DNA from: Chloroflexota bacterium
Lineage (GTDB): Bacteria > Chloroflexota > Dehalococcoidia > GIF9 > UBA5629
Length of the DNA stretch: 12,386 nt
Assembly: GCA_026389635.1 (NCBI GenBank)
Contig: JAPLHM010000341.1
Span: 1 to 12,386, forward strand
Direction: 5' to 3'
The notes under the pieces were generated by a model. That model saw only the letters and a program-made list of their open reading frames with translations, made no database searches and had not been told where the DNA came from. Positions 1 to 6,951 of the stretch are shown piece after piece; position 1 is the stretch's first letter, and each line of letters starts with the position of its first letter. The position numbers were made by a program, and so were the translations under genes.

Positions 1-579
1 ACCACCATGTTCTGCGACCTGTCGGATACCGTTGGCACGGGCAGCCCGGGTGAGAATACCTGGATACTCAAGGCGCTGGTGGAAGAAGGTCCGGACCTCG
101 TTTCATATATCCCGGTCAGGGACAGCCAGGCGGTGAAAGAACTCTGGGACGTGCCGTTAAATCAGACGGTCACACTACCGGTCGGCGGCAAATTAGATAG
201 AATATATAATAAGCCGTTTGAATTCACCGGGGAGGTTATATTCAAGGGCGAGGGCCGGGATGGGACCATCAGGTCCTCCGGCAAGGTTGTGGTCCTCAAA
301 CATAAAGGAGTGCACCTGATCTTAACCGACTTCCCGCCCCTGACGTATTTCCCCGACTTTTTCACCAGCCTGGGACTCGATTTGTGGAAGGCCGACATCG
401 TCGTAGCCAAAAACCTCTTTCCCTTCCGTATAAGGTTCCTGCAATATAACCGCAAGACCTTCAACGTGGTCAGCGCGGGCACCACCAATATCGACGTGTT
501 TTCCATCAAGTACAATAATATCTCCAGGCCCATTTACCCGCTGGACCCGGTAGATTCCTGGCAATGGAAAAAATGGTAA
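1..579 (+). CDS. M81 family (MlrC-like) metallopeptidase, C-terminal part
   Basis: The frame is open from the first base of the window, so this is the 3' end of a longer gene; about 192 residues are visible and family members are usually near 500. The visible part matches the C-terminal domain of M81/MlrC peptidases (MlrC linearises the cyclic peptide microcystin). It begins with a DLSDTVGTGSPGEN stretch, corresponding to the family's D-x-x-D-N-x-G-G-G-x-P-G-D glycine-rich signature. It continues with a PVGGKLD strand, a LTDFPPLTYFP segment and a VVAKNLFPFRIRF motif, and closes with the family's RP-x-x-PLD ending (RPIYPLD). The zinc ligands of the family lie in the N-terminal domain outside the window, so catalytic competence cannot be judged. 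The natural substrate of most M81 proteins is unknown; many probably act on small amides or cyclic peptides. The gene ends in TAA, 30 bases before the next start, so the two may be co-transcribed. Confidence 0.82.
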   Translation, partial: TTMFCDLSDTVGTGSPGENTWILKALVEEGPDLVSYIPVRDSQAVKELWDVPLNQTVTLPVGGKLDRIYNKPFEFTGEVIFKGEGRDGTIRSSGKVVVLKHKGVHLILTDFPPLTYFPDFFTSLGLDLWKADIVVAKNLFPFRIRFLQYNRKTFNVVSAGTTNIDVFSIKYNNISRPIYPLDPVDSWQWKKW

Positions 580-609
580 ACGGCATAACGAATTATGAAG
601 GTGACCGAT

Positions 610-954
610 ATGAGCAAAGATAATAACGCATCGGCAGATATGACGGTACCGGCGGCAGTTAAGAAATGGAACTGGGGCGCCTTCATCTTGAGCTGGATAT
701 GGGGCCTGGGAAATAAAACCTACATTGCCCTTTTATGCCTCATCCCCGTGGTAAACCTGGTGATGATATTTGTCCTGGGGGCTAAAGGCAGCCAGTGGGC
801 CTGGAAGAATAAAAATTGGGAGAGCGCAGAGCAATTTACCAGGACACAGGGGATGTGGACGGCTTTCGGCCTGGGGCTCTTAGCCGGCTATGCCATCGCC
901 CTGATCCTCATAGTTGTTGCGCTGGTAGTAACCTTCAATAACGTGTTCATGTAG
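610..954 (+). CDS. Small two-helix membrane protein of unknown function
   Basis: This encodes a 114-residue protein. I chose the ATG at 610 over the in-frame ATG at 595 because a GAAGGTGA ribosome site at 597-604 sits 5 bases before 610, while nothing suitable precedes 595. The N-terminus is polar. A tryptophan-rich amphipathic segment follows (WNWGAFILSWIWGLGNKTY, residues 20-38), then a first membrane helix (about 38-58), a basic and aromatic loop (KGSQWAWKNKNW) and a second helix (about 84-108). The pattern WNWGAF..WIWGLGNKTY..LL...PVVN..M.FVLG.KG..WAW.N..W belongs to a widespread family of small membrane proteins in Firmicutes and Chloroflexi, which databases sometimes label ribonuclease G. 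I see no nuclease motif and consider that label unsupported. Function is unknown; a membrane-organising or stress role is only a guess. The stop is TAG. Confidence 0.75.
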   Translation: MSKDNNASADMTVPAAVKKWNWGAFILSWIWGLGNKTYIALLCLIPVVNLVMIFVLGAKGSQWAWKNKNWESAEQFTRTQGMWTAFGLGLLAGYAIALILIVVALVVTFNNVFM

Positions 955-1087
955 CCGGGCTGCAGGACACAACGACCGGACAATAAAGTAGTCTAATCCA
1001 TGCCATCAGAAGACATCGTAGGCGGCACTCTGCGCGCATGGCCGTGTAGCCAAGCAACGGTGATAGTGGCGTTTGGCAGGACTCGCG

Positions 1088-2641
1088 ATGGGCAATTCTA
1101 AAGCCGATTTGGTGCTGCGCAACGCCGGCGCCATCACGCTTGACCCGCGCCGCCCGCAGGCCAGGACCATCTACGTCCGGGGCGGCCATATCCTCAAGGT
1201 CAGCAGCAAGGACGTGGACCCTGACCTGGCCGGGGCCGCAACTAAGTTCATCGATTGCCGGGGCAGGACGGTCATCCCGGCATTCCACGATGCGCACTGC
1301 CACGTGGAGGCCTACGCCGAGAGCCTGCTCAACATCGACCTCAGCCCGGCCTGCGTCAAATCTATCGAAGACATCGTAAACAGGATCAAGGAGGCAGCCT
1401 CGGCTTTGCCTGCCGGCACATGGATAAGGTGCGCCGGTTACAACGAGTTCTATCTGGCAGAGAAGCGGCATCCCACCGCACGCGATCTCGACCGCGCCAC
1501 AGTTGATCACCCTGTAAAGCTGACGCAGCGCAGCGGGCACGCGCACGTGCTCAACAGCGCGGCCCTGGCGCTGGCGGGCATCACTGGACAAAGCGAGGAG
1601 CCGTCCGGCGGAATGATCGAGCGCGACATGGAGACAGGTGAGCCTAATGGACTGCTATTCGGCATGGGTACCTGCCTGTCTGAAAAAATACCCCCGGTTG
1701 GTGACGCCGAACTCGAAGGGGCCATGTCCCGCGCTGGCCGCACACTGTTGAGCATGGGCATTACCACGGCGCAGGACGCCTCGCCGGGCAACGGGCGTGA
1801 GTGCTGGACCAGGTTCCTCGACTGGAAGAGACGGGGTGTATTCCTGCCGCGCATCATCATGATGTCCGGTGCAGAAGAGGCAGCCCACTTTCACGGCGGG
1901 CAAACGCCGGAGGAAAGCGAAACGGGGTTGCTCAGGGGTGCGGTCAAGATCATGCTGGACGAGGTCAGGGGCAGCCTCAACCCTTCGCAGGCGGAGCTTA
2001 ACCGCCTGATGCTGGAGATCCACGGGCGGGGTCAACAGGTGGCCATCCATGCCGTCGAGGAGACTACTATTGACGCCGCCATCACAGCCATAGAACAGGC
2101 AATGAAACATCGGCCGCGCAAAGATAGCCGGCATCGCCTCGAGCACTGCTCGGTGTGCACTCCCGAAGCCGCGGCCAGACTGTCACGACTGGGGGCGGCC
2201 GCAGTGACCAACCCGGCCTTCATCTATTACAGCGGCGAGCGCTACCTGTCTACTCTGCCGCGGGAGCAGTTAAGGCGCCTCTACGCCATCAAAACCATGC
2301 TCGGGGAGGGACTGAGGGTGGCGGCAGGGTCGGACGCCCCGGTGGCCGGGCCAGACCCTCTCAAAGGCATCTGCGCCGCCGTCACGCGCCGCGCTGAAAC
2401 GGGACAGGAGATCACGCCCGGCGAGGCCATCTCCGCACTGGACGCGCTGAGGCTTTATACGGTCAATGCCGCTTACTCGTGCTTCCTTGAAGGTAAATCA
2501 GGAAGTTTATCCAAGGGTAGATACGCCGACCTGGTAGTGCTCAGTGGGGACCCGCTGCAGGCAAATCCGGCGGAACTGAAAGACCTGAAGGTAGAGACGA
2601 CCCTGATGGATGGTAAGGTAGTCTACGGCGAAGCTATTTAA
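1088..2641 (+). CDS. YtcJ-type amidohydrolase (amidohydrolase-3 family)
   Basis: This is a metal-dependent hydrolase of the YtcJ/N-substituted formamide deformylase type, 517 residues, close to the usual 520-560. Visible marks are the N-terminal beta-sandwich strand (ADLVLRNAGAITLD), the HDAHCH metal site (H70 and H72), the SGHAHVLNSAALALAGI segment typical of the family, H321 in AIHAVEE, H353 in RLEHC, the catalytic Asp D416 in SDAPV, and the C-terminal LYTVNAAY...G.L..GRYADLVVLSGDPL signature. Family members hydrolyse C-N bonds in formamides, cyclic amides and related compounds; the substrate here is unknown. The ATG at 1088 is preferred because AGGA at 1078-1081 lies 6 bases upstream; a TTG at 1073 would add five residues but has weaker support. 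No signal peptide is seen, so it is probably cytoplasmic. It is separated from the membrane-protein gene by 133 bases with no obvious feature. Its TAA overlaps the stop of the convergent CoA-transferase gene. Confidence 0.88.
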   Translation: MGNSKADLVLRNAGAITLDPRRPQARTIYVRGGHILKVSSKDVDPDLAGAATKFIDCRGRTVIPAFHDAHCHVEAYAESLLNIDLSPACVKSIEDIVNRIKEAASALPAGTWIRCAGYNEFYLAEKRHPTARDLDRATVDHPVKLTQRSGHAHVLNSAALALAGITGQSEEPSGGMIERDMETGEPNGLLFGMGTCLSEKIPPVGDAELEGAMSRAGRTLLSMGITTAQDASPGNGRECWTRFLDWKRRGVFLPRIIMMSGAEEAAHFHGGQTPEESETGLLRGAVKIMLDEVRGSLNPSQAELNRLMLEIHGRGQQVAIHAVEETTIDAAITAIEQAMKHRPRKDSRHRLEHCSVCTPEAAARLSRLGAAAVTNPAFIYYSGERYLSTLPREQLRRLYAIKTMLGEGLRVAAGSDAPVAGPDPLKGICAAVTRRAETGQEITPGEAISALDALRLYTVNAAYSCFLEGKSGSLSKGRYADLVVLSGDPLQANPAELKDLKVETTLMDGKVVYGEAI

Positions 2642-4929
2642 GCTATTATCCCCTCTGCCACGTATCTCTCGAACTTATCATCATGCATGCCCAGTATATC
2701 GACGAAAACGCGCCGGTTATGCTCGCCCAACAGCGGCGCCGCTTTGTTGTATTGAGGCGGGGTTGTGCTCAGCCTGACAGGGTTGCCATCCGCCCTTCTC
2801 AAGCCCAAAACGGGATGCTCCAGTTCTATCAAGAAACCACGTTCATTCAGATGAGGGTCATCTGCCAGGTCCCGCGCGTCGTTCACGGCCGCTGCCGGCA
2901 CGCCGGCAGACTGCAGCGCCTCCATCACCTCCCGCGGCGTGTGCTTCATCGTCCACCCTTCGATAAGGCAGTCCAGCTCCTGTGCATGCTCAAGGCGGGA
3001 CACGATGGAAGCGAACTTATCCTGCCGCGCCAGTTGGGCCCGGCCCATGCCATTGCACAGCGACTGCCACTCCTCCTCGGAAAATACCGCAATAACGCAC
3101 CAGCGGTCCTCACCTTTGCAGCGGTAGCAGCCATGCGGGGCGGCCTGCCCCCATTCCGACTTATTTCCCGCGGGCTCCGCCACGCGGCCGTTGACGGAAA
3201 GGTCCAGCAACGCCGGGCCAAGCATGCTGCAGGCGGCCTCAAGCTCGGAAATATCGACGTATGCGCCCTGACCCGTCTTATCCCTGCGGCGCAGGGCGGT
3301 AAGGGCTGCCAGCGCCGCGTAAAGGCCGGAAATGTGGTCGGCATAGGCGAACCCGATGCCACACGGTCTGCCCTCCCGGTAAGAGGTGAGCTTTGTCAGG
3401 CCGGAGAGCGCCTGCACGGTCGGACCCAGGGCGGTATAGTTGCGCCACGGCCCGCTGTGCCCGAAACCGGACAGGCTGACCATCACAATATCAGGCTTGA
3501 CCAGCTTCAAATCCCGGTAGCCCAGACCCCAGCCGTCCATCACGCGGGGGGTGAAATTCTCCATCACCAGGTCGCATTTGCCGGCAAGCTCCAGCGCAAG
3601 TTGCCGGGCCTCCGACCTGCTCAAATCCAGCGTTATGCCGAGCTTGTTGCGGTTCCAGTTAGCGAAGTAGCCCGTGTCATTCTGTTCGGCGCCCGTGGCG
3701 GTGAGCTTCGACTGAACTTTGATGACCTCCGCGCCGAAGTCGGCCAGCAGGCGCGTGGCATATGGCCCGGCCAGCATCCAGGTGAAGTCAAGAATGCGTA
3801 TGCCGCGTAGGGGCGTACCTTCAGGTGCGCCCGCGTCGGCAAAACTGATAACCGGCCGCGGTACTTTGAACCCTCCGGGCTTCAACGGATGCTCCGCCTT
3901 CACGAAATAACCCCGCTCCCTGAGCTGTTCATTATCCATCACATCGCGAAGCGAGTTAACCGCCGCCCAGGGGAAGCGCATATCCCGGCCCAGCCGGAAA
4001 ACCTCCCCCTTATCCTGCAGGCAGGTCCAGGAACTTATAATCTCCTGTATCTTGCCGGTATGCTGCCTGCGGAAGTCCGCATCACGCCAGGAGGGATGCT
4101 CCAGACCGTCTGCCATATCCTTGCTGCCGAGCAATTCCACCAGCGTGTCCCACTCACGGCTGAAGGTCAGCAGCGCGTGGCCATCGTGACAGGGGAAAAT
4201 GTCGGACGCGGCGTTCCACTGCAGGCTGCCTTGCCTGGCGGGCACGGTCTTTGCATAGAAATACTGCACCAGCACGTGCTCCAGTGCGGCCGCCGTTGCT
4301 TCCTGCAGGGAGATGTCGATGTGCTGTCCCCTGCCCGTCAGTTCCCTGCAGCGCAGGGCCAGCAGTATGCCGCAGGCGGCAAAGAGCGAAGCGGTGTAAT
4401 AAGGCTGGTCGCCGTACGGCTTGAGCGGAGGATTGCCCGGGCGGCCGCAGACGTACATCTGGCCGCCGCTGGCCGCGGCGATGAGCGCGGAGGATTTATA
4501 CTGGGCGTAAGGCCCCGACTGGCCGAAGCCGGTCACCGATGCCATAATCAGGCCGGGGTTGGCCGCCGAAAGCTCGCTGTAGCCCAGGCCGATGCCCTCA
4601 AGGTAGCCGGGCCGGAAAGATTCTACTAACGCATCGCTGGAGGCAGCTAATTGAAGTAATTTTTGCCTGTCCTGCCCGTTTTCCGGATCCAGCGTGATAC
4701 TGTTCTTGCCCAAATTATGATACCAGAATGAAAGGCTCCCATCTGCGCCAGGCTGATCATTTACAAAAGGGCCGGTCTGCCTCGAGGGGCAGCCACCCGG
4801 GGGCTCAACTTTGACGACTTCGGCGCCCATGTCTGCCAGCAGTCTGGAGCAAAATCCGGCCGAGTCTTCGGCCAGGTCAAGGATGCGTATGCCGGACAGC
4901 GGAGCGGAATATGCTGAGGAAGAGGACAT
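2638..4929 (-). CDS. Tandem two-domain CaiB/BaiF (class III) CoA-transferase
   Basis: The 763-residue protein carries two full CaiB/BaiF domains where most family members (about 400 residues) have one. Class III transferases move CoA between carboxylic acids through an aspartyl-CoA anhydride. Domain 1 (about residues 10-350) opens with LSGIRILDLAEDSAGF and LLADMGAEVVKVEPPGG, and has its candidate catalytic Asp at D205 in GQHIDIS. Domain 2 (about 372-763) repeats the opening as LRGIRILDFTWMLAGPYATRLLADFGAEVIKV, split here as LRGIRILDFTWMLAGPY then ATRLLADFGAEVIKV, with D559 in GQGAYVDIS. Both domains keep the G-F-G-x-S-G-P motif (GFGQSGP, GFGHSGP). The family normally works as an interlocked homodimer, so a fused protein may supply both halves in one chain. 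The ATG at 4929 follows an AGGA site with 5-base spacing. It is separated from the rest of the minus-strand genes by a repeat block and overlaps the convergent amidohydrolase by four bases. Substrate unknown; carnitine or bile-acid roles are not implied. Confidence 0.9.
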   Translation of the reverse strand: MSSSSAYSAPLSGIRILDLAEDSAGFCSRLLADMGAEVVKVEPPGGCPSRQTGPFVNDQPGADGSLSFWYHNLGKNSITLDPENGQDRQKLLQLAASSDALVESFRPGYLEGIGLGYSELSAANPGLIMASVTGFGQSGPYAQYKSSALIAAASGGQMYVCGRPGNPPLKPYGDQPYYTASLFAACGILLALRCRELTGRGQHIDISLQEATAAALEHVLVQYFYAKTVPARQGSLQWNAASDIFPCHDGHALLTFSREWDTLVELLGSKDMADGLEHPSWRDADFRRQHTGKIQEIISSWTCLQDKGEVFRLGRDMRFPWAAVNSLRDVMDNEQLRERGYFVKAEHPLKPGGFKVPRPVISFADAGAPEGTPLRGIRILDFTWMLAGPYATRLLADFGAEVIKVQSKLTATGAEQNDTGYFANWNRNKLGITLDLSRSEARQLALELAGKCDLVMENFTPRVMDGWGLGYRDLKLVKPDIVMVSLSGFGHSGPWRNYTALGPTVQALSGLTKLTSYREGRPCGIGFAYADHISGLYAALAALTALRRRDKTGQGAYVDISELEAACSMLGPALLDLSVNGRVAEPAGNKSEWGQAAPHGCYRCKGEDRWCVIAVFSEEEWQSLCNGMGRAQLARQDKFASIVSRLEHAQELDCLIEGWTMKHTPREVMEALQSAGVPAAAVNDARDLADDPHLNERGFLIELEHPVLGLRRADGNPVRLSTTPPQYNKAAPLLGEHNRRVFVDILGMHDDKFERYVAEGIIA

Positions 4930-4942
4930 CGTGTCCTAATTA

Positions 4943-5097
4943 TGTCATTGCGAACGAAGTGAAGCAATACTGCCAGGACACGTCATTGCGGGCTCTTTCC
5001 TAACACTGTCATTGCGAGCCCGAAGGGCGCGGCAATCTCGTAGTTTAGTGGTGGCCTGCCATTAGATTGCTTCGTCGCTGTGCTCCCCGCAATGACA
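4943..5097. repeat. Degenerate inverted-repeat block with TGTCATTGCG ends
   Basis: Between the tandem CoA-transferase start and the desulforedoxin genes lies a cluster of related short repeats. The best unit spans 5007-5097. Its left arm (5007-5038) starts TGTCATTGCG and ends GCAATCT; its right arm (5064-5097) starts AGATTGC and ends CGCAATGACA, so the outer ten and inner seven bases of the arms are perfectly complementary. Two further partial left arms sit at 4943-4968 (TGTCATTGCGAACGAAGTGA, then AGCAAT) and 4982-4996 (GTCATTGCGG...). The 5007 arm contains its own small hairpin, GCCC-GAA-GGGC. There is no coding content and no clear target-site duplication. It resembles a decayed MITE- or REP-like element. 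It occupies the leader of the gene starting at 4929 and the trailer of the gene ending at 5130, so it may affect transcription of either. Confidence 0.7.
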
Positions 5098-5129
5098 TTT
5101 TTGGGAGACACAAATACAGCAGTTTACTA

Positions 5130-5273
5130 TCAGTCAGACGAGGGCAGCGCCTTGGGCTTCTGCAACTCCATCTCTTTGCCGTCGCAGGTAACAGTGCCCT
5201 CCCCTGCCTTGGTGCACAGCACCTCGCTCCCGCAGACCTCGCACTTGAATCTCTTGCCAAGCTGGTTTGCCAT
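5130..5273 (-). CDS. Desulforedoxin-type mini iron protein, variant ligand set
   Basis: A 47-residue protein with an ATG at 5273 and an AGGAGA ribosome site about 8 bases upstream. It starts MANQLGKRFKCEVCGSEVLC and resembles free-standing desulforedoxin or the N-terminal domain of desulfoferrodoxin, small proteins that bind one iron through four cysteines. Cysteines are at positions 11, 14, 20 and 30. The canonical C-C pair is broken: position 31 is Asp (TCDGKEM) where the neighbouring paralogue has Cys, and an extra Cys appears at 20. It may bind metal with altered geometry, bind another metal, or have lost binding. The tail KPKALPSSD is polar. The stop is TGA followed in frame by TAG and TAA. 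It lies 31 bases downstream of its paralogue and is probably co-transcribed with it. Likely cytoplasmic redox or metal handling in an anaerobe; the exact role is unknown. Confidence 0.75.
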   Translation of the reverse strand: MANQLGKRFKCEVCGSEVLCTKAGEGTVTCDGKEMELQKPKALPSSD

Positions 5274-5304
5274 CTTAATCTCTCCTGTAAAGGTCTAAAC
5301 CCTC

Positions 5305-5424
5305 TTACTTCTTCTGTTCCATGGGCTGCCCGCAGCAGGTTACCTGTCCGTTGCCGCCCTTGGTCACGATGAACTCGGAGCCGCACTTGCTGCAGATGTA
5401 TTTCTTGCCGATCTGGTTGGCCAT
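5305..5424 (-). CDS. Desulforedoxin-type mini iron protein, canonical ligands
   Basis: A 39-residue protein with an ATG at 5424 and a strong GGAGGG ribosome site at 5433-5438 (minus strand). The sequence begins MANQIGKKYICSKCGSEFIV and ends with TCCGQPMEQKK. C11 and C14 (CxxC) plus C30 and C31 (CC) reproduce the four-cysteine FeS4 site of desulforedoxin and of the desulfoferrodoxin N-terminal domain. The CCGxPM motif after the pair is also the family's. At this length there is no room for a superoxide-reductase domain, so it would act as a small electron carrier or as a metal-binding partner for another protein. It is the upstream member of a two-gene set with the 47-residue paralogue. A weak promoter candidate precedes it, so the pair may have its own transcript apart from the CoA-transferase genes 58 bases upstream. 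Confidence 0.8.
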   Translation of the reverse strand: MANQIGKKYICSKCGSEFIVTKGGNGQVTCCGQPMEQKK

Positions 5425-5446
5425 TGTAAAATCCCTCCGGACTATT

Positions 5447-5475
5447 ATTTTAGTATCAATGTGAGCTTGATGCAA
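5447..5475 (-). promoter_or_regulatory. Possible sigma70-type promoter for the desulforedoxin pair
   Basis: On the minus strand a TAAAAT box (5447-5452, five of six matches to TATAAT) lies 17 bases from TTGCAT (5470-5475, three of six matches to TTGACA). The predicted start near 5440 would give a leader of about 16 bases holding the GGAGGG ribosome site. The spacing is right but the -35 match is poor, and transcription from the upstream CoA-transferase genes would also reach this pair. Confidence 0.3.
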
Positions 5476-5482
5476 AACGGAG

Positions 5483-6181
5483 CTACAGCTCCATCTCGTG
5501 GAAATCAGCGGCCACCACCAACCGCGCAGCCGTCATCTTCTGCACCTCCTGCGGGGTTACACCGGGTATCGCCTCTTTGAGCAGCAACCCTTCAGGAGTC
5601 ACTTCGATAAGGGCATAGTTGGTCACGATCACATCCACGCACCCCATAGCTGTCAGCGGGTAGGTGCACGCGTCCAGTATCTTGGGCTCGCCGGCCGGTG
5701 TGAAGTGCTCCATAGCCACGATCAATTTGGCGGCGCCCACGGCGAGGTCCATGGAGCCGCCGATGTTGCCCGTTTTGCCCAGGCCGCGGGCCGGATTGTT
5801 CCACCCGGCCAGGTCGCCCCTGGCCGACACCTGCAGGGCACCCAGCACCGCCACATCCATGCGCCCGCCCCTTATCATGGCGAACGATGTCTCAACGTTA
5901 AAATAACAACTGCCCGGCATCTCGTGTACAAACTGGCAACTGGCGTTGATGCGGTCCTGGTCCTGCTCCCCCTCCTCTGCCAGTGGTCCGCACTTGAGCA
6001 TGCCTATCTCTGACTGGATGATGATATCCCTCCCTTCTATCCAGTTGGAGACCAGCGTCGGTATGCCGATCCCCAGGTTGACATAGCAACCATCCTCCAG
6101 CATGTTGGCTATGCGCAGGGCAATCATCTCACGCTCCAGCGGAGGCGTCTCGGGTACGACAACTTTATTCATCTTGCTCAT
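5483..6181 (-). CDS. 3-oxoacid-type CoA-transferase, subunit B
   Basis: The 232-residue beta subunit of a class I CoA-transferase (AtoA/ScoB type), which swaps CoA between an acyl-CoA and an acid through a glutamyl-CoA thioester. Marks are GCYVNLGIGIPTLVSNW near the N-terminus, the catalytic Glu E58 in the QSEIGML segment, GKTGNIGGSMDLAVGAAKLIVAMEH (seen as GKTGNIGGSMDLAVG and AAKLIVAMEH), and CVDVIVTNYALIEVTPEGLLL. Length is close to the family's 210-230. The catalytic motif usually reads SENG; here it is SEIG, so the Asn is replaced while Glu is kept. The ATG at 6181 has a GGGGA site about 6 bases upstream; the next Met, three residues on, has none. It follows subunit A by 23 bases, the usual order. 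The stop is TAG. The true substrate pair (acetoacetate, 3-oxoadipate, short acids) cannot be told from sequence. Confidence 0.9.
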   Translation of the reverse strand: MSKMNKVVVPETPPLEREMIALRIANMLEDGCYVNLGIGIPTLVSNWIEGRDIIIQSEIGMLKCGPLAEEGEQDQDRINASCQFVHEMPGSCYFNVETSFAMIRGGRMDVAVLGALQVSARGDLAGWNNPARGLGKTGNIGGSMDLAVGAAKLIVAMEHFTPAGEPKILDACTYPLTAMGCVDVIVTNYALIEVTPEGLLLKEAIPGVTPQEVQKMTAARLVVAADFHEMEL

Positions 6182-6204
6182 ATCAATCCCCGGACTATAG
6201 AATC

Positions 6205-6906
6205 TTATACCGACGCCTGGTGAAACTCGGGCCTGCCTGTCTCGACCACACGCTTCACGAATATGCCGGGTGTATGTATGCAGTTGGGGTCGAGTTCCCC
6301 CGCTTCCACCAGTGTCTCCACCTCGGCGATAGTCACCTTCCCGGCCATGGCCATGGCGTTGTTGTAGTTCTGCGCCGTGTAGCGGTAGACAAGGTTACCC
6401 TCGCGGTCGCCCTTCCAGGCATGTACGAAGGCAAAGTCCACCGGCAGGGCCAGTTCCAGCAGGTTTTCCACGCCGTTGAATACCCGCACCTCTTTGCCTT
6501 CTGCAACAACCGTTCCCACGCCTGCCGGCGTATAAAATCCGGGTATCCCCGTACCGGCGCAGCGCAGTTTCTCGACAAAGGTTCCTATGGGGTATATCTC
6601 AAGCGCTATCTTACCGTTGCGCACCGCCTGCTCGAAGGCGTGCTGGCCACCCTTGCTGGCCGAGCGCGGGAAGGGATAATTACATATAGCCCTCTTTATC
6701 TGGCCGTTGACCACGAGTTCCAGCATCTCCTCGTTGCCCGTCCCCACCTGTTGCGCCACCACGGTCAGGTTTTTAACACCTTTTTTAGCCAGCGCCAGTG
6801 TCAGGGCGGCCGGCTTTCCGGCGGAAAAGAAACCGCCGAAGGCGATGACCGCGCCGTCAGGTATGTCTTCAATAGCTGATTCGACTGAAGTGTAGCTCTT
6901 GTCCAT
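6205..6906 (-). CDS. 3-oxoacid-type CoA-transferase, subunit A
   Basis: The 233-residue alpha subunit of the class I CoA-transferase (AtoD/ScoA type). Residues 17-32, DGAVIAFGGFFSAGKP, fit the family's N-terminal signature ([DN]-G-x-x, three hydrophobics, GGF, x3, G-x-P). Further family marks are GTGIPGFYTPAGVGT, VDFAFVHAWKGDREGNLVYR, TAQNYNNAMAMAGKVTIAEVE and the C-terminal GELDPNCIHTPGIFVKRVV. It forms the active enzyme with subunit B, whose gene starts 23 bases downstream. The ATG at 6906 is preceded by a GGGTGG stretch about 8 bases away, a moderate ribosome site. The gap to the C45 gene upstream is 45 bases with no clear terminator, so the CoA-transferase could be the downstream part of the same transcript. 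Likely role: activating a released acid with CoA, or passing CoA to acetate or acetoacetate. Confidence 0.92.
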   Translation of the reverse strand: MDKSYTSVESAIEDIPDGAVIAFGGFFSAGKPAALTLALAKKGVKNLTVVAQQVGTGNEEMLELVVNGQIKRAICNYPFPRSASKGGQHAFEQAVRNGKIALEIYPIGTFVEKLRCAGTGIPGFYTPAGVGTVVAEGKEVRVFNGVENLLELALPVDFAFVHAWKGDREGNLVYRYTAQNYNNAMAMAGKVTIAEVETLVEAGELDPNCIHTPGIFVKRVVETGRPEFHQASV

Positions 6907-6951
6907 AAGTTACCACCCGTATATCAGATTATTGTCTGCACCAATATACTG

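Noticed and set aside
595..609. Start of the small membrane protein at 595
   Set aside because: The GAAGGTGA ribosome site at 597-604 fits the ATG at 610 and would lie inside the coding region if 595 were used.
955..1087. Possible RNA gene or promoter in the gap before the YtcJ-type amidohydrolase
   Set aside because: I found no cloverleaf, no terminator hairpin with a T-run and no convincing -35/-10 pair; only the AGGA ribosome site is supported.
2683..4629. Long open frames on the plus strand (2683-3810 and 3889-4629) opposite the tandem CoA-transferase gene
   Set aside because: Their translations resemble no family and mirror the third-position bias of the minus-strand gene, whose product is clearly CaiB/BaiF throughout.
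4943..5097. CRISPR array suggested by repeated TGTCATTGCG
   Set aside because: The copies are irregularly spaced, diverge outside the first ten bases and are arranged as inverted arms, not as direct repeats with uniform spacers.
5045..5386. Overlapping open frames of 72-113 residues on both strands across the desulforedoxin region
   Set aside because: They run through the repeat block and lack recognisable motifs, whereas the two short minus-strand frames have ribosome sites and conserved cysteine motifs.
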